Below, in pieces: positions 1-8,290 of a stretch of DNA of 64,000 nucleotides. Made by a program: the position numbers and the translations under genes. The DNA lies in the NCBI GenBank assembly GCA_028223755.1, contig JAOIUY010000005.1, forward strand, positions 89,121-153,120. Direction: 5' to 3'. This DNA is from Pseudomonadales bacterium. Lineage in GTDB: Bacteria > Pseudomonadota > Gammaproteobacteria > Pseudomonadales > UBA7434. The notes under the pieces were generated by a model, which was not told the DNA's origin, did not search any database, and saw nothing but the letters and a program-made list of their open reading frames with translations. Position 1 is the first letter of the stretch. Each line of letters begins with the position of its first letter.

Positions 1-151
1 TAAAGGAAGTTGATGCCTTAATAAGAAGAAACTCGATATCAGTTGTTTTAGTGGAAAATAACTAGTTAATCAAACTTAAAATTCATATTTCACCCAATCT
101 TAAGAGTAAGAAACCACTTACCTTTTGAGATGACTAGCATGCGCTAAATGG

Positions 152-307
152 TCATATTTTTATGCACTTTTTTTTAAAGATTGTATAAAGAACATATAAA
201 AAAAAATGAATACAAACAAACACATTAAGCATGAGACGAGACGGTGGATTGCCCGTTAATCTTGCTTCATAGATTAACTCCAACGTTTGTCTATTGAACT
301 CACTCAT
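152..307 (-). CDS. Possible 51-residue single-membrane-span peptide
   Basis: An open frame of 51 codons runs from an ATG at 307 to a TGA at 152. The first half is polar and helical (starts MSEFNRQTLELIYEAR). The second half is a hydrophobic stretch rich in F, V, L and Y, followed by a lysine-rich tail, as in a small single-span membrane protein. No clear Shine-Dalgarno precedes the ATG. I recognise no family. It lies in the AT-rich left end of the window and may be chance or the remnant of a longer gene. Confidence 0.2.
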   Translation of the reverse strand: MSEFNRQTLELIYEARLTGNPPSRLMLNVFVCIHFFLYVLYTIFKKKCIKI

Positions 308-616
308 CGGTATTTTCAGGGTTACCCTAGGTTACTTATCGCTATCCATCACATCTCCTTTACGTTTCTTTAACCAATACTTAAGCAATCAAGAGCAGAA
401 CTCCTGACGGTATTTACCTAAAGTGACGGAGACTTATCTCAACATCGAGGTCTATAAATCATAAGTATTTATGATCTATTTATGTCCTGAAGTAGGGTGA
501 GGAACGGATACTTAAAGAATCCGCAGATGTCCGATTTGACCGAATCTTAAGTGACTGTATTGACAGCAAACCTCAATCTATATTTTAATTTGGCGAGGTG
601 TTCAGGGAGATCTTTT

Positions 617-1075
617 ATGGCGAAATGCAGTGAATGTGGTGGAGACAACGCTAAAAAGTTGTCAGTGATCGAAAAATTAGGTTCAAGTAGTGGTACAGCA
701 ACAGGAACAGGCATTGGTGTAACGGGCGGAGGAATTGGAGTAGGAGCACACTCTACACGAACGAGGTCGAAGACGGATGCTGCAAGAGAATCAGAGTTTC
801 ACTCTACTGTCGACATAAAACATGGTGTTGTAGGGACCATCGGACCATGGGTCTCGGGCGCCGTACTACTCATCCTTTGGTACAACGGGGAGTTTTGGGC
901 AGGTCTGATCGTAGGATTCGTTATGTTGTTCCTATCCTTTTTTATAGACACTTTCACCGAAAGCGGTCAGAGGGCGTCAGACGAATGGATAAGTGCCTAC
1001 AGAGAGGAAAAGAATACCTATGCAAAAACCTGGATGTGTTTAGACTGTGGTTATAAGTGGGTAGGAAAGAAATAA
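617..1075 (+). CDS. Zinc-ribbon membrane protein, 152 residues, unknown function
   Basis: The start is taken at ATG 617, because GGGAGA lies 7 bases upstream and the protein then opens directly with a zinc knuckle (MAKCSECGGDN). An upstream in-frame GTG at 551 has no such support. Domains in order are an N-terminal CxxC (C4, C7), a glycine/threonine-rich linker, two adjacent hydrophobic segments (about residues 72-112), an amphipathic stretch, and a C-terminal CLDCGYKW motif. The two CxxC pairs probably form one zinc ribbon on the same face of the membrane. Proteins of this shape are common and uncharacterised. A hairpin terminator follows the stop codon immediately. No partner gene is evident. 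Confidence 0.75.
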   Translation: MAKCSECGGDNAKKLSVIEKLGSSSGTATGTGIGVTGGGIGVGAHSTRTRSKTDAARESEFHSTVDIKHGVVGTIGPWVSGAVLLILWYNGEFWAGLIVGFVMLFLSFFIDTFTESGQRASDEWISAYREEKNTYAKTWMCLDCGYKWVGKK

Positions 1076-1098
1076 GGGTCTGTTCATAGACCCTTTCT
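1075..1098 (+). terminator. Rho-independent terminator after the zinc-ribbon gene
   Basis: The 7-bp arms AGGGTCT and AGACCCT are separated by 6 bases and followed by TTTCT. The hairpin overlaps the last base of the upstream stop codon, so the gene is probably monocistronic. Confidence 0.65.
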
Positions 1099-1142
1099 AA
1101 TTAATCGAAACTTCTTATTCATTTTCCGTGTGCGTGAAAACA

Positions 1143-1502
1143 TCAACAATTAAGGTCGCCAGTAACTGCGGCGCAACCATAAACCTCTATCACACATGCC
1201 CTTCCAACAGTTTTGAGTGACTCTTTAATACAGAAGTCTGCCCGCTCAGTGATCGATAGATTTTTAATTCTCCTTGTGCAACCGGATCCCATAATTTCAC
1301 TTCGATCGTAATTAAGTGAACAGTAAGCAAACTCTGGATCTGCACGACAACTCCTTTCGATATTGGATGTCATAGTACTTTTGCAACTATCCATCGCAGA
1401 ACGTTCATATTGCCTCTGCGCTGCCGCACGTTCCTCTTCGCTAGGACCACAACCACTCAAAAGAATTGTTGCCAGCAGCACCAACCCAAACACTCTTTTC
1501 AT
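1143..1502 (-). CDS. Cysteine-rich lipoprotein, 119 residues, unknown function
   Basis: The N-terminus is a type II signal peptide: basic MKR, a hydrophobic core, and the lipobox LLSGC with the lipidated Cys at 18. The mature part holds eight more cysteines (40, 52, 61, 75, 91, 103, 110, 119), enough for four disulfides, which suits a periplasmic or outer-membrane location. No enzymatic motif is visible and I do not recognise the family. A purine-rich GGGGGTGA lies just upstream of the ATG. It stands alone between the zinc-ribbon gene and the att repeat at 1896. Confidence 0.75.
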   Translation of the reverse strand: MKRVFGLVLLATILLSGCGPSEEERAAAQRQYERSAMDSCKSTMTSNIERSCRADPEFAYCSLNYDRSEIMGSGCTRRIKNLSITERADFCIKESLKTVGRACVIEVYGCAAVTGDLNC

Positions 1503-1895
1503 AAATCACCCCCTGATATTTAAAACCCCGTTACTGATAAACCGAGGTCCTTACAAAAATACGCCTAATGGCATGCTTTGTCTAATAATTTTTAGAGAAG
1601 GTATATCTGGAATCGGTCATATATACCTACCCCGCAGAGCGTATTAATGACGAATTTACATCGTATTACAGGAGAAAGTATTTATGGATCAAGAAGTTCT
1701 TCAAAATCAAAGGATATTTACTAATAAAACAAGAAAATGATGCTTGGTACTTATGATTTTCAATAGACACGAATTTGTGAAACAAACTGTGAAAGTAGGA
1801 TTTAAAAACTCAATAAAAACAACTAGTTACAAAAGTGTGAAACAATTTAATAATTTATAACCTATTGATTTTAAACGGTTTTTTTAGATCTGGTC
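1503..1895. other. 393-bp AT-rich gap left of the att repeat
   Basis: No convincing gene is present. It contains an 18-codon frame (1684-1740, ATG to TGA) preceded by a strong AGGAGA site, which could be the head of a lost gene. GTGAAACA-like words recur near 1776-1843. By position this is the DNA that lay downstream of guaA before the element at 1896-4962 inserted, unless further elements lie to the left. Confidence 0.4.
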
Positions 1896-1919
1896 ACTCC
1901 CACTCAATCGTCGCTGGCG
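1896..1919 (-). repeat. Distal att copy of the guaA 3' end
   Basis: These 24 bases (beginning ACTCCCACTCAATCGTCGCT on the plus strand) are identical to 4939-4962 inside the 3' end of guaA. Read on the minus strand the copy encodes the terminal ATIEWE of GMP synthase followed by TGA, whereas the intact gene ends in TAG. This is the expected arrangement when an element integrates into the guaA 3' end and supplies its own copy of the last codons. The guaA 3' end is a known integration hotspot for genomic islands. Confidence 0.85.
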
Positions 1920-2101
1920 ATTTATCGTCTTTTAAGTATATGATATTATTGATATATTTTTTTATTAGATAAAAGTTACCCGAGAGTTGTGCTAACTCTT
2001 TTATAACTGCCAAACATTAACTATCTGTAATCTAATTACCGCTAATAGTGTAGTGCTTTTGTATATATACATGTAGAGCATAACATTACGAGCGAAATAA
2101 A

Positions 2102-2734
2102 ATGAATCTAAGAGAAACTTATCAAGAATTTTTCAGCAGAGAAGAGTTCACTCATCATATAACGGTCAAGCCATCAAGCTATAACCGACTGACTATTCGA
2201 CAGCCACTACGAACAATCGAATTCAAACTTAACAAAGCTTTTTTAAATGCTAGATTTGCGAAGAATAAGGCATTTAATGATCAATTCAGTTTCTTTGTCT
2301 TTCCTCAGAGTAAGAATGCTGAGTTGCACTTCCATATCTTACTCAGATCGCCTTTGTATCGTATGCGGCATATCAATGAAGCATGCCCTCTCTGCTTCTT
2401 TAAAGAGAATGAGAAGCAGCAGAACCAATTTAATACTTGCCCATACTGTACAACCAATAAATTAAACATGCTATTTAAAACACACCTACCACAACTTTAC
2501 AGACAACATACTGATAACTCATCACCAATATGTATTACGACAATTGAAGAGGCTGAACATTCACTTGGAATCTACGCAACGAGAGAGCAAAAGTTCAGCA
2601 CTAATGATGAAAACGATTTCTTTACTGTGAAGCCAGAAAAAAATGAGTTACGAGTCAAACAAAAGCACAGAGTGTATTTAAATAATAAACAAATAAAAGA
2701 GAACATGAGTAATACTAGATTAATAGCCATCTAA
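2102..2734 (+). CDS. Candidate HUH-type replication initiator with zinc finger
   Basis: The protein has 210 residues and starts at an ATG after an AT-rich promoter-like region. In order it shows HHITV (18-22, possible motif 1), ELHFHILLR (74-82) with the His76-Phe-His78 pattern of a metal-binding HUH motif, two CxxC pairs (C95/C98 and C113/C116) that look like a zinc finger, and GIYATREQKF (157-166) with Tyr158 as a possible nicking tyrosine followed by a lysine. This order (beta strand, HUH, then Tyr) is that of rolling-circle Rep and relaxase enzymes. The assignment rests on motifs only. The C-terminal 45 residues are basic and could bind DNA. It is the first gene inside the att copy. Confidence 0.5.
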   Translation: MNLRETYQEFFSREEFTHHITVKPSSYNRLTIRQPLRTIEFKLNKAFLNARFAKNKAFNDQFSFFVFPQSKNAELHFHILLRSPLYRMRHINEACPLCFFKENEKQQNQFNTCPYCTTNKLNMLFKTHLPQLYRQHTDNSSPICITTIEEAEHSLGIYATREQKFSTNDENDFFTVKPEKNELRVKQKHRVYLNNKQIKENMSNTRLIAI

Positions 2735-2879
2735 TCTAGAAAAATATCGATTTAAATCACACGTTAACATTAACGGATGTATTCGATTTCAAATAAATAC
2801 TGTGGATACAGTGTGAGAGTGTGCCAGCTCCGAAGTAATTAACGATAAAAATAATTGTCTAGAAGAGAATAAATAAAAT
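2735..2879. other. Gap with possible control region of the RHH gene pair
   Basis: The 145 bases contain no open frame on the plus strand. A repeated GTGTGAGAGTGTG word lies at 2812-2824, just before the next unit. It could be an operator for the RHH protein encoded downstream, but I see no palindrome. Confidence 0.2.
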
Positions 2880-3251
2880 ATGGTCAACTTCAGTAGAAAC
2901 ATAATAATAAATAGCAATATTATCGACGATAAAGCGATCACAAAAAATGTGATTAATTTAATTAGCCATGTCGATGAACATAACTCAAGTAATATGTCTG
3001 AAGTTGAACAGTTGACTAGCCTTAAACACTTAACACGATCATTGATCGATACACTTGACTTAACTCTCACAAAAATATTACAAGATGATATCGAAGCTAT
3101 AAAAGACAAGTATAGAGTGAAAAAGCTAAAGAATTTATTAACGATAAAAAAAGAAATTAATAAAGAAATACCGAATAAAAATAATGAATTTTCTGCGCTT
3201 GTAAAAGCCAACTCCGAAATGAATAAACTTAAGAGGGATCTAAATCAATGA
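2880..3251 (+). CDS. Helical hypothetical protein of the mobile element, 123 residues
   Basis: The protein is highly charged and lysine-rich, with long predicted helices (about residues 35-75 and 85-123) and no membrane segment or signal peptide. The ATG is preceded by AGAAGAGAATAAATAAAAT, an acceptable but weak site. Its stop overlaps the start of the next gene by four bases (ATGA at 3248-3251), which strongly argues that both frames are real and translationally coupled. I recognise no family. Pairing with an RHH protein suggests a DNA-partition, relaxosome-accessory or toxin-antitoxin-like role, but nothing here decides between them. Confidence 0.6.
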   Translation: MVNFSRNIIINSNIIDDKAITKNVINLISHVDEHNSSNMSEVEQLTSLKHLTRSLIDTLDLTLTKILQDDIEAIKDKYRVKKLKNLLTIKKEINKEIPNKNNEFSALVKANSEMNKLKRDLNQ

Positions 3252-3475
3252 AACAAAGAATATATTTAAGGAATCCACTGCACGTGCGAATCCCCGAAGC
3301 CATAGATGAAATGCTTAAGTCAATTCTTAAAGATGAAGAATTTAGGTGCCGACATAAGACCTACAGTAAGTCTGCATTAATAAGAAAAGCTATTTTTGAG
3401 TTCTGCCATGATTACGAGAGTGATCGACTGATGACCCAGACAAAAGATGACTGTAGAGAAATATGCTTTAAATAA
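3248..3475 (+). CDS. Ribbon-helix-helix DNA-binding protein, 75 residues
   Basis: The core reads as a beta strand (HVRIPEAID), helix (EMLKSILKDEE), then SKSALIRKAIFEFCHDY. That is the strand-helix-helix pattern of RHH proteins such as MobC-like, CopG-like and Arc-like regulators, with the usual alternating basic residues in the strand. It overlaps the preceding gene by four bases. In mobile elements such proteins autoregulate their operon or help a relaxase or Rep bind the origin. With the HUH candidate upstream, either role is plausible. Confidence 0.6.
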   Translation: MKQRIYLRNPLHVRIPEAIDEMLKSILKDEEFRCRHKTYSKSALIRKAIFEFCHDYESDRLMTQTKDDCREICFK

Positions 3476-3514
3476 TTAAGGCTTAAAGCAACGGATAAAC
3501 CACTACCTGCCTTG

Positions 3515-3964
3515 TTATATCTTTGCTTTAACTGCCGTACCAGAAGCTACAACGAATAGCATCGATTTACCACCACCTGACATCTCACTATAATCTATGT
3601 CCACTGCGATTACTGCGTTAGCGCCAATTGAGTGGGCTTCTTTCTTTAGTTCGCTCAACACTGCTATACGTGCATCCCTAAGAACGGTTTGAGTAGCTGA
3701 ACTCCTTCCACCAACAATGTCTCGTACACCGGCAAATATATCTTTAAAGATATTCATTCCAAACACACATTCGGCTGTAATTATTTCTAATCTTTCAATT
3801 ATTTCATGGTTAAAAACAGATTCTGTAGTTAACACTACCTTGCTGACATCTTCAGCTAAAATAATTTTCGGTCCTTTCATACCGTCTCTGACTTGACCGC
3901 AATTTGCACATTCAACTTCTCTGTCAGTCATATTTCTATCGCAGGACTTGCATATGTAGCTCAT
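3515..3964 (-). CDS. YbjQ/UPF0145-family protein with N-terminal zinc ribbon
   Basis: The first 24 residues contain C5, C8, C19 and C22, forming a zinc ribbon. Residues about 30-149 match the YbjQ (UPF0145) fold: the strand VVLTTESV, then INIFKD-type and VRDIVGGRS segments, a helix [25 protein letters not shown], and a last strand [13 protein letters not shown]. The family forms pentameric rings and is often called a heavy-metal-binding domain, although its function is unproven. The start is supported by AGGAGATGAAC upstream of the ATG. It is cargo of the att-bounded element and reads toward the Rep/RHH genes. Confidence 0.8.
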   Translation of the reverse strand: MSYICKSCDRNMTDREVECANCGQVRDGMKGPKIILAEDVSKVVLTTESVFNHEIIERLEIITAECVFGMNIFKDIFAGVRDIVGGRSSATQTVLRDARIAVLSELKKEAHSIGANAVIAVDIDYSEMSGGGKSMLFVVASGTAVKAKI

Positions 3965-4107
3965 CTGTTCATCTCCTTAGATACTCGCTTACAGTAGGAA
4001 TATTTTACGTTATCTTATACGGGGTCTGAGCAATATAGTAAAGACTGTTAAAAAAACTAATAGTTTTCTAACACTATTTTCGTGATCTGTAAGTCGTTGA
4101 TTTTAAC

Positions 4108-4545
4108 TTAAGCAGCACCTGTCTTTTCGACGACCATTTCTGAACATGCTTTATGAACCGTCGCTACGCTTATATTTAATTGAGATGCTATTTTTCTCAT
4201 AGATTGCTTTCGATCTCTTAACGAACGTATTTTATACATCATTCTTTGATCAAGCTTAGATTTTCGACCGAACTTAGCTCCACCAGCAATTGCACGCTTA
4301 ATACCGATCTGCTGACGCTCTTTACGCATATTGTTCTCAAGCTCAGCAAAGATGCCTGTCATGTAGAAGAAACTCTTGCCCATTGCAGTCTCAGTGTCTA
4401 AGCCTTGCTTATAAGAGAATAGATGAATACCCCTCTCATTCAACTCATTGAGAACAGATACAAGATTCGTCATATCTCTGCCTAATCGATCTACACTCCA
4501 AACAACAATCTTGTCAAAACGCTTTCGACTAGCATCAATTAGCAT
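4108..4545 (-). pseudogene. Serine recombinase lacking its catalytic N-terminus
   Basis: Residues 1-145 match the resolvase/invertase family from the middle of the catalytic domain onward: FDKIVVWSVDRLGRDMTNLV, GIHLFSYKQGLDTETAMGK, FAELENNMRKERQQIGIKRA, GRKSKL, then a C-terminal Hin-like helix-turn-helix (MRKIASQLNISVATVHKAC). The first 50-60 residues of the family, with the YxRVSTxxQ motif and the nucleophilic serine, are absent. Homology seems to begin about at the ATG, and upstream sequence in this frame belongs to the integrase fragment. Without the serine it cannot cut DNA, though it might still bind. AT-richness and location make it part of the element. Confidence 0.75.
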
Positions 4546-4756
4546 ACGTGCCAGCTTTTCTTGCTCGCTCTTTAGCAGTGTCTAAGTCTGATGTTTTGAG
4601 TGACTTGCGATACGTTTTTTGCTCTTCGGCAATGTACATCCGAAACTGCCAAACTTTGCCGCTTTGTTTGACTCGAAACACTTTAGCCATGCCATCTAGC
4701 ACGTTATGACACTCAGTTGTTGTATTGCCTTTTGAGACTTTTTTAGCTCGAGCCAT
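4535..4756 (-). pseudogene. N-terminal fragment of a guaA-type tyrosine integrase
   Basis: The 73 residues contain the typical arm-binding N-terminal region of island integrases: basic MARAKK, then MAKVFRVKQSGKVWQFRMY, a strand pair, and TYRKSLKTSDLDTAKERARK. The stop at 4535-4537 falls just after the domain. The core-binding and catalytic domains (R...HxxR...Y) are missing and are replaced, in another frame, by the serine-recombinase tail. Its start lies 180 bases from the att repeat with arm-like repeats between, the normal position of an integrase gene. A recombination event probably joined the two genes. Confidence 0.7.
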
Positions 4757-4865
4757 AGCTGAAGATCCTTATGATGCGCAATAATCAACAAGACTTACTC
4801 GAAAGTTACTTGTTGTCATAAAGAGTTTACAGCGCCTATAAGCGATTGCGCAAGAGTTGCGGCAA

Positions 4866-4887
4866 GAGTTACCCTAGAGTTACCCTA
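4866..4887. repeat. Tandem 11-bp repeat, possible integrase arm sites
   Basis: GAGTTACCCTA occurs twice in direct tandem, preceded by a related GAGTTGCGGCA at 4854. The word AGTTACCC recurs at 1974-1981 just inside the other att copy, and GTTACCCTAG occurs at 321-330. Repeats flanking the core on both sides are the pattern of arm-type binding sites for the integrase whose arm domain is encoded nearby. Confidence 0.45.
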
Positions 4888-4936
4888 GATTAATTTTTAT
4901 AAGTTATTGATTTTATTGTTATTTTTATAATGACTA

Positions 4937-6517
4937 CTACTCCCACTCAATCGTCGCTGGCGGCTTACTCGAAACGTCATAAGCTACTCGAGAAACATCT
5001 TCAATTTCATTAATAATACGGTTAGATACTTTTTCAAGTAACTCATAGGGCAAATGCGCCCAACGAGCCGTCATAAAATCAATCGTCTCAACCGCACGAA
5101 GAGCAATAACCCATTCGTAGCGGCGCGCATCACCGACAACACCAACAGACTTCACTGGCAAGAAAACCGCAAACGCCTGACTGGTTTTTTGATACCAACC
5201 TGAGTTGTGCAACTCTTCAATAAAAATCGCATCTGCTTCACGTAAAATGTCGGCATACTCTTTTTTAACTTCACCAAGAATACGCACACCTAAACCCGGT
5301 CCCGGAAACGGATGACGATAAACCATATCGTGTGGCAAGCCTAACTCAACACCAATTTTGCGCACTTCATCTTTAAATAATTCACGCAGCGGCTCAACCA
5401 GCTTCAACGCCATATCATCAGGTAAACCACCAACATTATGATGCGACTTTATGACATGCGCTTTACCGGTTTTCGATGCAGCCGATTCAATAACATCAGG
5501 ATAAATAGTACCCTGCGCTAGAAACTGTACATTTTCGATTTTTTGCGACTCTTCATCAAAGACTTCAATAAACGTATTACCAATAACTTTGCGTTTTTTC
5601 TCTGGGTCACTCTCGCCTATTAAGCCATTTAAAAACTTATCTTGCGCGTTAGCACGAATAACTTTAACGCCCATATTATTGGCGAACATCTCCATCACCA
5701 TATCGCCTTCGTTTTTGCGTAACAAACCATTATCAACAAAAACACAAGTCAGTTGATCACCAATGGCTTTATGCAACAACGCAGCCACTACTGATGAATC
5801 AACACCACCCGATAAGCCGAGTAATACATGGCTACTACCAACCTGCTCACGTACACGAGCAATCTGATCATCAATAATTGCTGCTGGTGTCCACAATGGC
5901 TGACAAGCACAAATCTCTAATGCAAAGTGCTGAAATATACGCTCGCCTTGCAGTGTATGAGTCACTTCAGGGTGAAACTGGATACCGTAAAACTGTTTGT
6001 CTTTGTTGGCCATGCCAGCAATTGGACAAGAAGGTGTCGACGCCATTAATTCAAAACCCTCAGGCATTGCGACAACTTTATCACCATGACTCATCCACAC
6101 ATCTAACAGTGATTCGCCGTCGTTACCGATATGGTCTTTAATATCACGCAGCAAGGCATTTTCGGATTCTACTTTAATCTGCGCATAGCCAAACTCGCGA
6201 ATATCAGATGAAGCTACTTGACCACCTAACTGCCCCGCCATGGTTTGCATGCCATAGCAAATACCTAAAATAGGCAGGCCCATCTCAAATAAACCTTCTG
6301 GTGCACGAGGCGCATTATCGCCATCGGTTACCGATTCAGGTCCGCCTGAAAGAATAATACCGCGAGGGTTAAATTCTCGAATCTCTTCTTCACTAATATC
6401 CCAAGCGCGAATCTCAGAGAACACACCAATTTCGCGAATTCGTCGTGCAATCAGCTGGGTATACTGTGAACCGAAATCGAGAATAAGAATACTTTGACTT
6501 TGAATATCTGAACTCAT
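4937..6517 (-). CDS. guaA: GMP synthase (glutamine-hydrolysing)
   Basis: It converts XMP, ATP and glutamine to GMP, the last step of guanine nucleotide synthesis in the cytoplasm. The 526 residues are of normal length. The class I amidotransferase domain (1-205) has nucleophile C87 in GICYGM and H182/E184 in FHPEV. The ATP pyrophosphatase domain has the PP-loop LSGGVDSS (235-242). The C-terminal dimerisation domain ends in PPATIEWE. It follows guaB after a 138-bp gap that holds a terminator-like hairpin. The last 24 bases, including the final sense codons, are the att core of the element at 1896-4962, so the TAG stop came with the element while the older TGA end lies at 1896. The protein sequence is unaffected. 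Confidence 0.98.
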   Translation of the reverse strand: MSSDIQSQSILILDFGSQYTQLIARRIREIGVFSEIRAWDISEEEIREFNPRGIILSGGPESVTDGDNAPRAPEGLFEMGLPILGICYGMQTMAGQLGGQVASSDIREFGYAQIKVESENALLRDIKDHIGNDGESLLDVWMSHGDKVVAMPEGFELMASTPSCPIAGMANKDKQFYGIQFHPEVTHTLQGERIFQHFALEICACQPLWTPAAIIDDQIARVREQVGSSHVLLGLSGGVDSSVVAALLHKAIGDQLTCVFVDNGLLRKNEGDMVMEMFANNMGVKVIRANAQDKFLNGLIGESDPEKKRKVIGNTFIEVFDEESQKIENVQFLAQGTIYPDVIESAASKTGKAHVIKSHHNVGGLPDDMALKLVEPLRELFKDEVRKIGVELGLPHDMVYRHPFPGPGLGVRILGEVKKEYADILREADAIFIEELHNSGWYQKTSQAFAVFLPVKSVGVVGDARRYEWVIALRAVETIDFMTARWAHLPYELLEKVSNRIINEIEDVSRVAYDVSSKPPATIEWE

Positions 6518-6574
6518 GATGACCTAACACTTATTAATAAAAATAATATAAAGAATGGACTTAAGAATAAAAAT

Positions 6575-6600
6575 AAAAAACGGCGCAAACTGCGCCGCTA
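6575..6600 (-). terminator. Hairpin with U-tract between guaB and guaA
   Basis: CGGCGCA (6581-6587) and TGCGCCG (6591-6597) are separated by three bases. On the minus strand the stem is followed by TTTTTT. It lies inside the guaBA operon, 60 bases downstream of guaB, so it would cause partial termination and lower guaA relative to guaB. Confidence 0.65.
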
Positions 6601-6655
6601 TTTACAACTGTTAGCTATGCTCCGCTAACATCAATTATCTGCATACAGCCAAAAG

Positions 6656-8158
<1,503 letters not shown>

Positions 8159-8290
8159 TTAATACCCGGCTCTCATTAAGCAATCATGTGTGTGATAGGT
8201 GCAGTAATTAATCGGCTAATACCGCCAAAGAACGATAGCCAGCCAGTATTACTGAGCCGAGCATTATAAAGCCGCAAAGCACTCCGGTAA

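Larger units (their letters stand above)
1896..4962. mobile_element. Small integrated element at the guaA 3' end
   Basis: The 3.07-kb interval is bounded by the two 24-bp repeats. It is more AT-rich than the flanking housekeeping genes. It carries a candidate HUH Rep protein, an overlapping two-gene unit ending in a ribbon-helix-helix protein, a YbjQ-like protein and, next to guaA, the N-terminal fragment of a tyrosine integrase reading away from att. Integrase beside att is the usual layout of guaA islands. The recombinase locus is broken, so the element is probably stuck or mobilised only in trans. The size is close to that of satellite-like or plasmid-like elements that excise and replicate with a Rep protein, but that is inference. 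Confidence 0.75.

Noticed and set aside
1684..1740. 18-codon frame with a strong AGGAGA site
   Set aside because: Too short to support as a gene. It may be the head of a lost gene and is mentioned in the gap entry only.
2789..3211. 140-codon frame on the minus strand
   Set aside because: It lies opposite the coupled helical/RHH pair, and its hydrophobic, Ser/Phe/Leu-rich sequence is the mirror of a lysine-rich AT-rich gene.
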